From positions 1 to 64,000 of the forward strand of contig CAZUPI010000012.1 of the NCBI GenBank assembly GCA_964621755.1: a stretch of 64,000 bases of DNA. The letters run 5' to 3'. The DNA is from UMGS1696 sp964621755 (GTDB lineage: Bacteria; Bacillota; Clostridia; Oscillospirales; CAG-272). Positions 33,665-42,755 of this stretch are shown here, one piece after another. The notes under the pieces are model-generated. The model was not told the origin of the DNA, made no database searches, and saw nothing but the letters and a program-made list of their open reading frames with translations. How positions within the stretch are numbered: the first letter of the stretch is position 1; each line of letters starts with the position of its first letter. The position numbers were made by a program, and so were the translations under genes.

Positions 33665-34369
33665 TTATTCACTTATTATTTTTCCGTCAGTTGAAATCAC
33701 AACGACTTGCCATGGAAGAAGCTTGCCGCTTTCTTTCAGCGCTGTCTTTACCGCCATTTCTATTCCGCCGCAACACGGGACCTCCATCCGTACGACTGTC
33801 ACGCTTTTTACATTATTTTTTTTGATAATTTCGGTCAGCTTTTGAGCGTAGTCTGCGTTGTCGAGCTTTGGACATCCGATAAGTGTGATTCGATTCTTAA
33901 TAAAGCGGTTGTGAAAATCACCGTATGCGTAGGAGGTGCAGTCTGCTGCCACAAGCAGATTAGCACCATCGAAATACGGCGCATTGACTGGGACCAGCTT
34001 AATCTGCACAGGCCACTGCGACAGTCTGCTGGGGCGTGCGGCACGTTCGTATGATTCCTCCGGAATACTCTTTGGTTGAATCTTTTTCACATGCGTACCT
34101 GCACATCCGCACGGCAGAATGGGCTCGTTTTTCTTCCGTTTGGCTGTCTTTACAGCTTCTTCATTATATGCCGCAGCCTCACGTTGTACAAAAGTGATAG
34201 CGCCTGTCGGACATGCCGGCAGACAATCCCCCAATCCATCGCAGTAATCGTCGCGCAGCAGCTTTGCCTTTCCGTTTACCATTCCTATGGCTCCCTCATG
34301 ACATGCTTTCGCACATGAGCCGCATCCGTTACACTTTTCTTCATCAATGTGTATAATTTTTCTAATCAT
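33665..34369 (-). CDS. 4Fe-4S ferredoxin-type protein with C-terminal Cys-rich domain (FrdX-like)
   Basis: 234 residues from the ATG at 34369 (AAGGAG precedes; a longer frame to 34645 runs through the divergent gene and is unlikely). Residues 1-60 carry two iron-sulfur motifs: Cys13, 16, 19, 23 (CxxCxxCxxxC) and Cys43, 49, 53 (CDGLGDCLPAC). Residues 75-234 add further cysteines in LPCGCAGTH, GCPKLDN and PCCGG, suggesting another metal site. Proteins of this kind accompany hybrid-cluster protein (hcp) and the HcpR/Fnr regulator in nitrosative-stress regulons of Clostridia; no hcp is in this window. It shares an operator with the divergent regulator. Confidence 0.82.
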   Translation of the reverse strand: MIRKIIHIDEEKCNGCGSCAKACHEGAIGMVNGKAKLLRDDYCDGLGDCLPACPTGAITFVQREAAAYNEEAVKTAKRKKNEPILPCGCAGTHVKKIQPKSIPEESYERAARPSRLSQWPVQIKLVPVNAPYFDGANLLVAADCTSYAYGDFHNRFIKNRITLIGCPKLDNADYAQKLTEIIKKNNVKSVTVVRMEVPCCGGIEMAVKTALKESGKLLPWQVVVISTDGKIISE

Positions 34370-34386
34370 GTTGAACTCCTTATCTG

Positions 34387-34415
34387 TTGACTCTACGCGA
34401 TTATTATAGTATAAT
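34387..34415 (+). promoter_or_regulatory. Promoter of the Crp/Fnr regulator gene
   Basis: TTGACT (34387-34392) and TATAAT (34410-34415) on plus, 17-base spacing. The divergent ferredoxin gene has its own -10 (TATAAT on minus, 34403-34408) inside the same spacer and no clear -35, as expected of an activator-dependent promoter. Confidence 0.72.
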
Positions 34416-34429
34416 AAAAGAAATAAATC

Positions 34430-34445
34430 TGTTGTATAAACAACA
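34430..34445. promoter_or_regulatory. Fnr-type palindromic operator shared by both divergent genes
   Basis: TGTTGTATAAACAACA is a 6+6 perfect inverted repeat with a four-base centre. Its midpoint is about 41.5 bases upstream of the predicted start of the minus-strand ferredoxin transcript, the classic class II Crp/Fnr activation position, and about 8 to 23 bases downstream of the predicted start of the regulator transcript, where it should repress. Confidence 0.65.
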
Positions 34446-34460
34446 AAAATGAGAGTTTTT

Positions 34461-35120
34461 ATGAAAAAATATATTCCAAAATTGTTGGAAGCAAGCTTAT
34501 TCAGCGGAATTGCGGCGGATGATATCGAGTCGATACTAAAATGTCTGCGTGCGGATAAGAGAACGTATAGAAAAGGAGAGCACATCTTTCGGGCGGGGGA
34601 GACTGTTTCCTCGATTGTGCTGCTATTGGAGGGGTGTGTCCACATCCAGCGGGAGGATTATTGGGGCAACCTAAGCATTCTGAACGAAATTCGCGCGGGT
34701 GAAGTTTTCGGGGAAGCGTATGCGGTGCAGGGACAAACGATAACCAACAATGTTGTGGCAGTTGCGGACAGCGTAATGATGTTTTTCGATTTTGGAAAAA
34801 TTATGTCGTTTTGTTCTCCGTTTTGTCCTCACCATTTGCGACTGATACAGAATACATTTTGCATTATCGCAGAGAAAAACCGCGTTCTGACGCAAAAGCT
34901 CGGCCACATGTCCCAACGCACGACTCGTCAAAAACTGTTGTCGTATCTATCAGAGCAGTCTGCCAAAGCTGACAGCGCGGCATTCGACATCCCATTCAAC
35001 CGCCAGCAGCTCGCGGATTTCTTGTCTGTCGACCGCAGCGCAATGTCGGCAGAGCTTTCAAAAATGCAGAAGGACGGGATTGTTACGTATAACAGAAACC
35101 ATTTTGTTTTGCTGAAGTGA
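34461..35120 (+). CDS. Crp/Fnr family transcriptional regulator (HcpR/Fnr-like)
   Basis: 219 residues from ATG 34461 (another in-frame ATG at 34449). N-terminal cyclic-nucleotide-type beta barrel: YRKGEHIFRAGETVSSIVLLLEGCVHIQREDYWGNLSILNEIRAGEVFGEAYA. C-terminal winged helix: FDIPFNRQQLADFLSVDRSAMSAELSKMQKDGIV. It lacks the N-terminal cysteine cluster of E. coli FNR but has scattered cysteines including FCSPFC. Divergent orientation to the ferredoxin gene and the shared palindrome suggest it activates that gene and represses itself, probably in response to nitric oxide or redox change. Confidence 0.88.
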   Translation: MKKYIPKLLEASLFSGIAADDIESILKCLRADKRTYRKGEHIFRAGETVSSIVLLLEGCVHIQREDYWGNLSILNEIRAGEVFGEAYAVQGQTITNNVVAVADSVMMFFDFGKIMSFCSPFCPHHLRLIQNTFCIIAEKNRVLTQKLGHMSQRTTRQKLLSYLSEQSAKADSAAFDIPFNRQQLADFLSVDRSAMSAELSKMQKDGIVTYNRNHFVLLK

Positions 35121-35151
35121 AAGGAGAGTGGACGATGCCACTCTCCTTCAC
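35117..35151. terminator. Bidirectional terminator between the regulator and carB-dapF
   Basis: GTGAAAGGAGAGTGG pairs with CCACTCTCCTTCAC with one bulged base; GATTTTTC follows on plus. Confidence 0.75.
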
Positions 35152-35166
35152 GATTTTTCACCAAAA

Positions 35167-38100
35167 CTATATTTCTACGACCCCGTCGTATATCTGTTCA
35201 GCGTTGCCGCGCATGTATACCGTTTTATCGTCGGTGTAGCGGATGAATAAATCGCCGCCGGGCAGCATGACGCGGACAGTTTCGTTGCGGGCGCACGAGC
35301 CGTTTTCTACTGCTGCTACTACAGCTGCGCAGGCACCGGTACCACAGGCGAATGTTTCACCTGTGCCGCGCTCCCAGACGCGCATTTTTATCGTGTGGTC
35401 GTCGATGACGCGCACAAATTCTGTATTTACGCGCATTGGGAAAATGGGGTGGTCCTCAAACTGCGGACCGATGGTCCCGAGTTCGAGGGAATCTGTGTCG
35501 TCGCAGAATACCACACAGTGCGGGTTTCCCATGGAGACGCAGGTGATTTTGTATTCCGTTCCGTAGATGTCGACGGGGCGGTCGATGATTTTCTCTCCGT
35601 CAAGCGTGACCGGAATTTTTTGAGGTGCAAGCTCCGCTTTTCCCATATTTACTTCGGCTTGGACTACCAGATTGTTTTTGGTAATCAGCTTCAGTGCCCT
35701 GATTCCACTGGCGGTGTCGATTGTGATGTTCTTCTTCCCGACGCCTTTTACGTCATACAAGTATTTACCCACGCAGCGGATGGCGTTTCCGCACATCAGA
35801 CCTTCGCTTCCGTCGGTATTGAACATCTGCATTCTCGCGTCGGCGATTTTCGAAGGGTAAATCAGAATCAGACCGTCACTGCCGATTCCATAGTGTCGGT
35901 CGGACAAGAGAACTGACAAAAATTCAGGCGAGTCGACCTGTTCTTCAAAGCAGTCCAGGTAAATATAATCGTTACCGCAGCCCTGCATTTTCATGAAATG
36001 CAGCTTTTTCTTTTCGGTGCGGCGGTTGTTGATGTCAATCAGCTCTGTGCTTTGTTCGCTGTATCGGCTCATCAGGCTATCAGCGAGGGCGTTTGCGGTG
36101 TCAATCGAGGTCATACACGGGATCCCGAGTATACACGCACGGCGGCGGATTTTGACGCTGTCGCGTGCCGGAATCCGACCCTTTGCCGAGGTCGACAGTA
36201 TATACCGGATTTTGCCCGATTCGAGTAGAGACAGAGTATTGTTGTCGCTCTCATGGATTTTGTCAACCGCAGTTACCGGCATCCCTGCGTGCTGGATAAC
36301 CGCTGCAGTACCGCGTGTGGCGTAAAGTGAGAATCCAAGGGCGTGGAACTTTTTCCCGATATCTGCCACCTCATGCTTGTCGCTGTCCCGTACGCTGATA
36401 AATACGCCGCCCTTTTTGTACATCTTGTAACCAGCCGCGACAAGCCCCTTGTACAGCGCTTCGCGCAGATTGCTTCCAATTCCGAGAACCTCGCCGGTCG
36501 ATTTCATTTCCGGACCGAGGTGTGTATCTACATCAATCAGCTTCTCGAAGGAGAACACCGGAACCTTCACGGCAGTATACGGAGATGGCGGATATAACCC
36601 CGTACCATAGCCCATATTGGCAAGTTTCTCACCAAGGCTTACCCGCATGGCAAGCTCGACCATCGGAACGCCCGTGACCTTGCTGAGGTAGGGAACCGTT
36701 CGGGACGCGCGGGGATTTACTTCAATAACATAGATGTTGTCGTGGGCAATGATGTACTGGATATTCACAATCCCGACTGCATTGAGCCCCTCGCAGAGCT
36801 GCTTGGTGGTGTGAATAATCCGCTCGACCATTTCGTCGTCAAGGTGCGCGGCGGGGTACATGGCAATGCTGTCGCCGGAGTGGATTCCGGTGCGCTCGAT
36901 GTGCTCCATGATGCCCGGCAGAAGAACGTCTGTACCATCAAAAATCGCATCGACTTCAATTTCCATGCCCTCTATGTATTTATCAATCAGCACCGGATTT
37001 TCGATGTTCTGTGCGAGGATGATTTTCATATATTCAGAAACATCATCGTCGTGATAGGCAATCGTCATGTTCTGCCCGCCGAGAACATACGACGGACGAA
37101 GCAGGACCGGATAGGTCAAGTTACGAGCTGCGTTCAACGCTTCCTCTTCCGTCATAACGGTGTGCCCCTTCGGACGAAGGATATGCAAGGATTCAAGAAG
37201 TGCGTCGAATCGCTCGCGGTCCTCCGCCATGTCGATGCTGTCTGCACTCGTGCCGATAATCGGGATGCCGAGCTTATCAAGACGTTTGGTCAACTTAATC
37301 GAGGTTTGCCCGCCGAATGCGACCACAACACCGCACGGCTTCTCGACGGCAATAATGTGCTCTACATCCTCGGGATACAACGGCTCGAAATAAAGTCGGT
37401 CAGCAATGTCAAAGTCAGTCGATACGGTTTCCGGGTTGTTGTTGATAATAACAACTTCGTATCCGAGCTTTTTCAGCGCGCGTACACAGTGAACACTGGC
37501 GTAGTCAAACTCAATCCCCTGACCGATTCGGATAGGGCCGGAGCCCAGTACGATGACGGTCTTCTTTTCGGATTGATTCAGGAAGGGAAGAACCTCGTTT
37601 TCTCCACCCGCTTCGGCGGCGTTGTAGGAGGCATAAAAATATGGAGTGACCGCCGCAAATTCGCCGCTGCACGTGTCGACCATTTTATAGGTCGGAGCAA
37701 GGGTATCGGAAACTGCACTGCCGGATAGGGACGCGAGGCCACGGTTGGTATAACCGAGTTTTTTCCCCTCGTAATAGTCATCCTTCGTTAACGGATGTCC
37801 GGCTATTTTTTCTTCATAATGCACCAGATTCAGCAGCTTATACAAGAACCAGCGGTCAATTTTGGTGATATCGAACAGCATATCCACAGATACGCCTCGG
37901 TGCAGCGCTTCAAACAGGTAGAATAAGCGCAGGTCGGTGGGTTCGCTCAATTTTTCTATGAGAGCCTCATACGACAGCTCTTGGGCTGTCTTCAGATTCA
38001 GCGTGTCGAGTGAGATTTCCGCACCGCGCACGGCTTTCAGAATAGCCGACTCAAAGCTGTCCGATATTGCCATGACTTCGCCGGTCGCCTTCATTTGCGT

Positions 38101-39219
38101 GCCGAGAGTGCGCTTGGCATAGACGAATTTATCAAACGGCCACTTTGGAAACTTTACCGCAACATAGTCAATGGCGGGTTCAAACGCGGCGTAGGTACTT
38201 CCGGTGACTGCGTTTTTGATTTCATCAAGCGTATATCCAATCGCAATTTTTGCCGCAACTTTGGCAATCGGGTAACCGGTTGCTTTTGAAGCAAGGGCAG
38301 AGGAACGCGATACACGCGGGTTGACTTCAATTACCGCATACTCAAACGAGTCGGGATTCAGCGCAAATTGACAGTTGCATCCGCCCTCCACGCCAAGCGC
38401 CTCAATGATTTTCAGCGCTGCGCTGCGCAGCATCTGATATTCCCGGTCGGCGAGGGTGACAGTCGGCGCGATAACGATGCTGTCTCCAGTATGGACTCCG
38501 ACCGGGTCGAAGTTTTCCATGGAACACACTGTGATGACATTTCCGCATCTGTCGCGCATGACCTCAAATTCGATTTCTTTCCATCCGGCGATGCAGCGCT
38601 CGACAAGAATTTGCGATATTGGTGACTGTGCAATTCCGTTCGCCGCAATCATGCCCAACTCTTCCGCGTCCTGCGCAATGCCGCCGCCCGACCCGCCGAG
38701 AGTGAATGCCGGACGTACAATAACCGGATAACCGATTTCATTTGCAAATTCTAACGCGTCGGGAACGGTTGTCACGACCTTTGAAGGAATGCAGGGCTGA
38801 CCAATGGATTGCATCGTATCTTTGAAAATCTGCCTGTCCTCCGCTTTGTCAATGGTCTCTGGCGAGGAACCGAGAAGGCGGACATTGTGGGAGTCGAGAA
38901 AGCCGCTTTTGGCAAGCTGCATAGAGAGGGTAAGACCGGTCTGACCGCCGAGTCCGGACAGAATGCTGTCCGGTTTTTCCTTTTCGATGATTCGCTGCAA
39001 AGTGGTGAGGGTCAGTGGCTCTATGTAAATTTTGTCAGCCATTACGCCGTCTGTCATAATGGTGGCGGGGTTAGAGTTGACGAGCACGATTTCAATGCCG
39101 TCTTCCTTCAGAGCACGGCATGCCTGTACACCCGCATAGTCGAATTCCGCTGCCTGACCAATGATGATAGGACCGGAGCCAATCACAAGGACTTTTTTAA
39201 TCTCGGGATTCTTCGGCAT
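35167..39219 (-). CDS. carB-dapF: Carbamoyl-phosphate synthase large chain fused to diaminopimelate epimerase
   Basis: One uninterrupted frame of 1350 residues. Residues 1 to about 1060 are a complete CarB: two ATP-grasp halves (each beginning with a VxVxGSGPIxIGQxxEFDYAxV motif), oligomerisation region, and the C-terminal MGS-like allosteric domain (FHALGFSLYATRGTAAVI to IPCMTSIDTANALADSL). After a polar linker (about 1060-1072), residues 1073-1350 are a complete DapF: MKMQGCGNDYIYLD, catalytic Cys pair in MCGNAIRC and GETFACGTGACA. DapF converts LL- to meso-diaminopimelate for lysine and peptidoglycan. The DapF-level ATG at 35994 has only AAAGAAAAAG upstream, no proper ribosome binding site, so fusion is the simplest reading. 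carB begins in a TAATG overlap with carA. Confidence 0.95.
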   Translation of the reverse strand: MPKNPEIKKVLVIGSGPIIIGQAAEFDYAGVQACRALKEDGIEIVLVNSNPATIMTDGVMADKIYIEPLTLTTLQRIIEKEKPDSILSGLGGQTGLTLSMQLAKSGFLDSHNVRLLGSSPETIDKAEDRQIFKDTMQSIGQPCIPSKVVTTVPDALEFANEIGYPVIVRPAFTLGGSGGGIAQDAEELGMIAANGIAQSPISQILVERCIAGWKEIEFEVMRDRCGNVITVCSMENFDPVGVHTGDSIVIAPTVTLADREYQMLRSAALKIIEALGVEGGCNCQFALNPDSFEYAVIEVNPRVSRSSALASKATGYPIAKVAAKIAIGYTLDEIKNAVTGSTYAAFEPAIDYVAVKFPKWPFDKFVYAKRTLGTQMKATGEVMAISDSFESAILKAVRGAEISLDTLNLKTAQELSYEALIEKLSEPTDLRLFYLFEALHRGVSVDMLFDITKIDRWFLYKLLNLVHYEEKIAGHPLTKDDYYEGKKLGYTNRGLASLSGSAVSDTLAPTYKMVDTCSGEFAAVTPYFYASYNAAEAGGENEVLPFLNQSEKKTVIVLGSGPIRIGQGIEFDYASVHCVRALKKLGYEVVIINNNPETVSTDFDIADRLYFEPLYPEDVEHIIAVEKPCGVVVAFGGQTSIKLTKRLDKLGIPIIGTSADSIDMAEDRERFDALLESLHILRPKGHTVMTEEEALNAARNLTYPVLLRPSYVLGGQNMTIAYHDDDVSEYMKIILAQNIENPVLIDKYIEGMEIEVDAIFDGTDVLLPGIMEHIERTGIHSGDSIAMYPAAHLDDEMVERIIHTTKQLCEGLNAVGIVNIQYIIAHDNIYVIEVNPRASRTVPYLSKVTGVPMVELAMRVSLGEKLANMGYGTGLYPPSPYTAVKVPVFSFEKLIDVDTHLGPEMKSTGEVLGIGSNLREALYKGLVAAGYKMYKKGGVFISVRDSDKHEVADIGKKFHALGFSLYATRGTAAVIQHAGMPVTAVDKIHESDNNTLSLLESGKIRYILSTSAKGRIPARDSVKIRRRACILGIPCMTSIDTANALADSLMSRYSEQSTELIDINNRRTEKKKLHFMKMQGCGNDYIYLDCFEEQVDSPEFLSVLLSDRHYGIGSDGLILIYPSKIADARMQMFNTDGSEGLMCGNAIRCVGKYLYDVKGVGKKNITIDTASGIRALKLITKNNLVVQAEVNMGKAELAPQKIPVTLDGEKIIDRPVDIYGTEYKITCVSMGNPHCVVFCDDTDSLELGTIGPQFEDHPIFPMRVNTEFVRVIDDHTIKMRVWERGTGETFACGTGACAAVVAAVENGSCARNETVRVMLPGGDLFIRYTDDKTVYMRGNAEQIYDGVVEI

Positions 39220-40289
39220 TATTTACGCACCTCCATCATCTTGATAAAGTCGTCGAACAGAAAAGTGGTATCATGCGGACCGCCGCACGCTTCGGGGTGA
39301 AATTGTACGGAAAACGCGGGCACATTTTTGTAGACAAGTCCCTCGTTCGTACCATCATTTACATTTATAAACAGCTGTTCTGCGATGTGTTCGTCAATAC
39401 TATCTGCCACTACCGCGTATCCGTGGTTCTGCGAGGAAATATAGACTCTGCCGTCCCGTGTCGAACGAACCGGTTGGTTGGCGCCGCGGTGACCATATTT
39501 TAGTTTTGCTGTTTCAAACCCGTTTGCAAGCGCGAGAAGCTGGTGTCCGAGACAAATTCCCATTGTTGGAAGACCGTGCGGCATCAGCTCCTGCAGGATT
39601 TGAATCACATCCACATTGTCACGCGGGTCACCCGGACCGTTTGATAGAAAAATGCCGTTGGGATTCAGTGCAAGTGCCTCCTCCGCAGGTGTATTGTACG
39701 GCAGCAAGTAAACGCGGCATCCATGCCCCACTAAGGAGCGGCAAATGTTTTCTTTCATGCCAAAATCATACAGCGCGACTGTATAGCGAGCATGTTCCGC
39801 CTCAATCAACCGGCGATTTTTGACTGACACTGCGGCAACCGGCGCTTCAATTCGAAACTGCTTGACCTTATCCAGTACAACCGCATCAGGATGATCTGTG
39901 ATAATCCCATTCATGACCCCATGTTCCCGCAGAATTCGGGTCAGTGCACGGGTGTCGATGCCGCACAGGCCCACAATTCCATTTGCCTTTAAAAAGGCAT
40001 CTACCGTCCCACTGCACCGGAAATTCGAAGGATGCTCACACCATTCTCTGACAATATATGCCGCAGCGCCTATGCGTTCACTTTCCGCATCTTCCGGAAT
40101 CACGCCATAGTTGCCAATTAAGGGAAAAGTCTGCACAACCGCCTGTCCGGCGTAGCTTTTGTCGGTAAGGGTTTCCAGAAAACCGGTCATTGCGGTGGTG
40201 AAAACAATTTCCGCAATTACCTCTCCATCCGCGCCGAACGGCTTTCCGCGAAACACCATTCCGTTTTCGAGTACTAAAAATCTATCCAT
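39219..40289 (-). CDS. carA: Carbamoyl-phosphate synthase small chain
   Basis: Glutaminase subunit of 356 residues supplying ammonia to CarB for arginine and pyrimidine synthesis. N-terminal MVFRGKPFGADGEVIAEIVFTTAMTGF and GNYGV; C-terminal class I amidotransferase with SNGPGDPRDN, nucleophile in GICLGHQLLALANG, and VQFHPEACGGPHDT. It starts five bases after pyrG and overlaps carB by one base (TAATG), so the three are one operon. AGAAGG lies rather far (14 bases) from the ATG. Confidence 0.97.
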   Translation of the reverse strand: MDRFLVLENGMVFRGKPFGADGEVIAEIVFTTAMTGFLETLTDKSYAGQAVVQTFPLIGNYGVIPEDAESERIGAAAYIVREWCEHPSNFRCSGTVDAFLKANGIVGLCGIDTRALTRILREHGVMNGIITDHPDAVVLDKVKQFRIEAPVAAVSVKNRRLIEAEHARYTVALYDFGMKENICRSLVGHGCRVYLLPYNTPAEEALALNPNGIFLSNGPGDPRDNVDVIQILQELMPHGLPTMGICLGHQLLALANGFETAKLKYGHRGANQPVRSTRDGRVYISSQNHGYAVVADSIDEHIAEQLFINVNDGTNEGLVYKNVPAFSVQFHPEACGGPHDTTFLFDDFIKMMEVRK

Positions 40290-40294
40290 ATAAT

Positions 40295-41911
40295 TTAAAT
40301 TAACCTTCTATTTTTTTTCAGTGCCGCCTCGATAAGTCCTAAAAACAGCGGATGCGCCTTGTTCGGACGGCTCTTGAATTCGGGATGATACTGTACGCCA
40401 ATGTAAAAATCGTTCTCCTGAATTTCCACTGTTTCCACAATATAGTTGTCCGGCGATGTGCCGCTGATAACAAGTCCATGCTCAGCAAGTATATTACGGA
40501 ACTCGTTGTTAAATTCATACCGATGGCGATGTCTCTCGAAAATGTCAGATACCCCATAGCATCTATACATCTGTGTTCCTTCCGCAATGTGGCACGGGTA
40601 CGCGCCCAAGCGGAGAGTGCCGCCTTTTGCCACCGATTCACTCTGGTCCGGCAGAAAATCAATCACCTTATGCGCGCTGTCCGTGTCAAACTCGCCGGAA
40701 TTTGCATCCGCCATGCCGCAGACATGACGGGCAAACGCAATCACCGCTACCTGCATTCCGAGACAAATCCCCAGATACGGTACATTGTTGCGTCGGCAAT
40801 AGTCGGCAGCGATAATTTTACCCTCAATTCCACGGTTCCCAAATCCGCCCGGCACCAAAATGCCGCCGCAGTCTGAGAAAGTTTTTGACACGTTGTCTTC
40901 CGTAATCGTCTCGGAATCAATCCATTTGATATCCACAAACGCACCATGTTCATACCCGGCATGTCTTAATGCTTCCGCAACCGACAGATATGCGTCATGA
41001 AGCTGTACATACTTTCCGACAAGTCCAATCGTCACCTTTCTGCGCCGACTTGCAATGCGGCTGAGCATTGCTTCCCATTCGGTCATGTCGCACGGCGGCA
41101 CGTTCAGCCCCAGTTCGCGGCAGACAATATCGGAAAAATGATTCTTCTCCAGCATAATAGGCGCTTCATACAAAACCGGAATAGTCATGTTTTCAATTAC
41201 ACAGTCCGGTTTTACGTTGCAGAAAAGCGCGATTTTCCGGAATATCGATTCCTCCAGCGGCTCATCGCAGCGCAGGACAATGATGTTCGGTGTAATTCCC
41301 ATACCTTGCAGCTCCTTCACGGAGTGCTGTGTTGGCTTGGTCTTGTGCTCGTTCGAACCGTGCAGATACGGCACAAGCGTCACATGAATGAACAGGGAAT
41401 TTTCGCGCCCAACTTCAAGCCCGACCTGACGAATCGCTTCCAAAAACGGCTGGCTTTCAATGTCACCGGTTGTGCCGCCGATTTCCGTAATCACCACATC
41501 CGCGTCTGTCTTCTGTCCGACACTGTAAATAAAGGATTTGATCTCATTTGTAATATGCGGAATTACCTGTACCGTCTCCCCAAGATACTCCCCACGACGC
41601 TCCTTATTGAGAACATTCCAGTAAACCTTACCCGATGTGAGATTCGAGAACTTGTTTAAATCTTCATCAATAAATCTCTCATAATGTCCGAGGTCGAGGT
41701 CCGTTTCGGCACCATCCTCAGTCACATAAACCTCACCATGCTGATACGGGCTCATCGTACCCGGGTCAACATTAATGTACGGGTCGAGCTTCTGCGCTGC
41801 CACTTTAAGTCCGCGTGACTTCAAAAGTCTGCCAAGCGACGCTGCTGTAATTCCCTTACCGAGCCCCGAGACAACACCTCCGGTCACAAAGATATATTTT
41901 ACATTTTTCAT
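40295..41911 (-). CDS. pyrG: CTP synthase
   Basis: Converts UTP to CTP with glutamine. 538 residues: synthetase domain with FVTGGVVSGLGKGITAASLGRLLKSRG, KLDPYINVDPGTMSPYQHGEVYVTEDGAETDLDLGHYERF, and a C-terminal amidotransferase with GGFGNRG, nucleophile in YLGICLGMQVAVIAFAR and VQYHPEFKSRP. First gene of pyrG-carA-carB-dapF. Upstream lie a possible TTGACG -35 box but no good -10 at ideal spacing, so its promoter is unsettled; no PyrR-type leader was recognised. Confidence 0.97.
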   Translation of the reverse strand: MKNVKYIFVTGGVVSGLGKGITAASLGRLLKSRGLKVAAQKLDPYINVDPGTMSPYQHGEVYVTEDGAETDLDLGHYERFIDEDLNKFSNLTSGKVYWNVLNKERRGEYLGETVQVIPHITNEIKSFIYSVGQKTDADVVITEIGGTTGDIESQPFLEAIRQVGLEVGRENSLFIHVTLVPYLHGSNEHKTKPTQHSVKELQGMGITPNIIVLRCDEPLEESIFRKIALFCNVKPDCVIENMTIPVLYEAPIMLEKNHFSDIVCRELGLNVPPCDMTEWEAMLSRIASRRRKVTIGLVGKYVQLHDAYLSVAEALRHAGYEHGAFVDIKWIDSETITEDNVSKTFSDCGGILVPGGFGNRGIEGKIIAADYCRRNNVPYLGICLGMQVAVIAFARHVCGMADANSGEFDTDSAHKVIDFLPDQSESVAKGGTLRLGAYPCHIAEGTQMYRCYGVSDIFERHRHRYEFNNEFRNILAEHGLVISGTSPDNYIVETVEIQENDFYIGVQYHPEFKSRPNKAHPLFLGLIEAALKKNRRLI

Positions 41912-42056
41912 CGTGCTTTCTCCTTGTAAAAAATTCTATTTTATAATAAAAAGGCGTCGTCAATAAGGAGACTGCCGAACGCCCTTGTTCCCGCAAGATT
42001 TGTTAAAAATATATTTTCCGCAGAAAAGCTTTTCAAAGAAAAAGGCCCACGCCCTA

Positions 42057-42151
42057 TTCCAAAACTATTAAAAAGGTTTGGAATGCTCAGCTCCTATCAT
42101 AAAAGGGTCTGAGCAGGGAAGAGACCCGTAAGGTCTCTGGGGCGCCGCCCC
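42057..42151. repeat. Four tandem hairpins between the ANTAR gene and pyrG
   Basis: Consecutive inverted repeats: TTCCAAA/TTTGGAA (42057-42083), GCTCAG/CTGAGC (42085-42114), AGAGACC/GGTCTCT (42120-42138), GGGGCG/CGCCCC (42139-42151). They fill the space after the ANTAR stop at 42165 (minus). One may be the operon terminator; four in a row within 95 bases is unusual and resembles a REP-type element. The remainder of 41912-42056 shows nothing further. Confidence 0.6.
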
Positions 42152-42164
42152 ATAAACTTAATTT

Positions 42165-42740
42165 TCAATTATCATAAGTTCGGATAATATTTTCCGCTAC
42201 CTCGCGGCGCGGCAGTCTGGTGTCCATTGCCTGCTTTTCTATGAAGTAGTGGGCGTCTTTTTCGTTCATTTTCAGGTTTTCGATGAGCAGCCATTTCGCG
42301 CGGTTGACCGCACGAATGTCCGCCATTTTTTCCTGCAGAGTCTGGTTTTTCTTCTCCATTTTGCACAGTCTGGCATTCATCGCAGCAAGCAGCTTGACTG
42401 TACTGTATATCGTTTGACGCGAATTCGGTTTTGAAAGCGTCAGAATACCGCTGTCCTCAACCTTGTAGGCAACCTGCTCGTATAAATCGCTTTTTACAAG
42501 AAGCAGAATTCCCATGCTGCTGTCCGACATTTCAAGCGCGAGCTCAATACCAAAATCGTCGGGCAGGGGAGTGTTGATGATCAGAATATTCACCGTAGTT
42601 TGACTCAGCATGCGCTTTGCCTCTCCGGCACTGCCTACCCTGCTTATCGGCGAAAATTCGTTTGACGGCAGCATATCGACGAGATATTCGTACACTTTAT
42701 CAGAGCTTGAAACGATGAGAACATGCTGCTGTACTTTCAT
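42165..42740 (-). CDS. ANTAR-domain RNA-binding antitermination regulator
   Basis: 191 residues. Residues 1-120 form a response-regulator-like receiver (VLIVSSSDKVYEYLVDML, ILIINTPLPDDFGIELALEM), but the acidic phospho-acceptor pocket is poorly kept, so it may sense by another route. A coiled segment (AAMNARLCKMEKKNQTLQEKMADI) leads to the three-helix ANTAR domain: RAVNRAKWLLIENLKMNEKDAHYFIEKQAMDTRLPRREVAENII. ANTAR proteins bind paired hexaloop hairpins in mRNA leaders and prevent termination. It is cotranscribed 15 bases after the GSI gene (GGAGG before its ATG), and hairpins of the expected kind begin both glutamine synthetase transcripts. Confidence 0.9.
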   Translation of the reverse strand: MKVQQHVLIVSSSDKVYEYLVDMLPSNEFSPISRVGSAGEAKRMLSQTTVNILIINTPLPDDFGIELALEMSDSSMGILLLVKSDLYEQVAYKVEDSGILTLSKPNSRQTIYSTVKLLAAMNARLCKMEKKNQTLQEKMADIRAVNRAKWLLIENLKMNEKDAHYFIEKQAMDTRLPRREVAENIIRTYDN

Positions 42741-42755
42741 AACGGTGTCCTCCGC

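Noticed and set aside
36742..37728. 328-codon plus-strand frame antisense to carB
   Set aside because: Lies wholly within the strongly conserved CarB coding sequence, has no ribosome binding site and no recognisable protein similarity; a by-product of codon bias.
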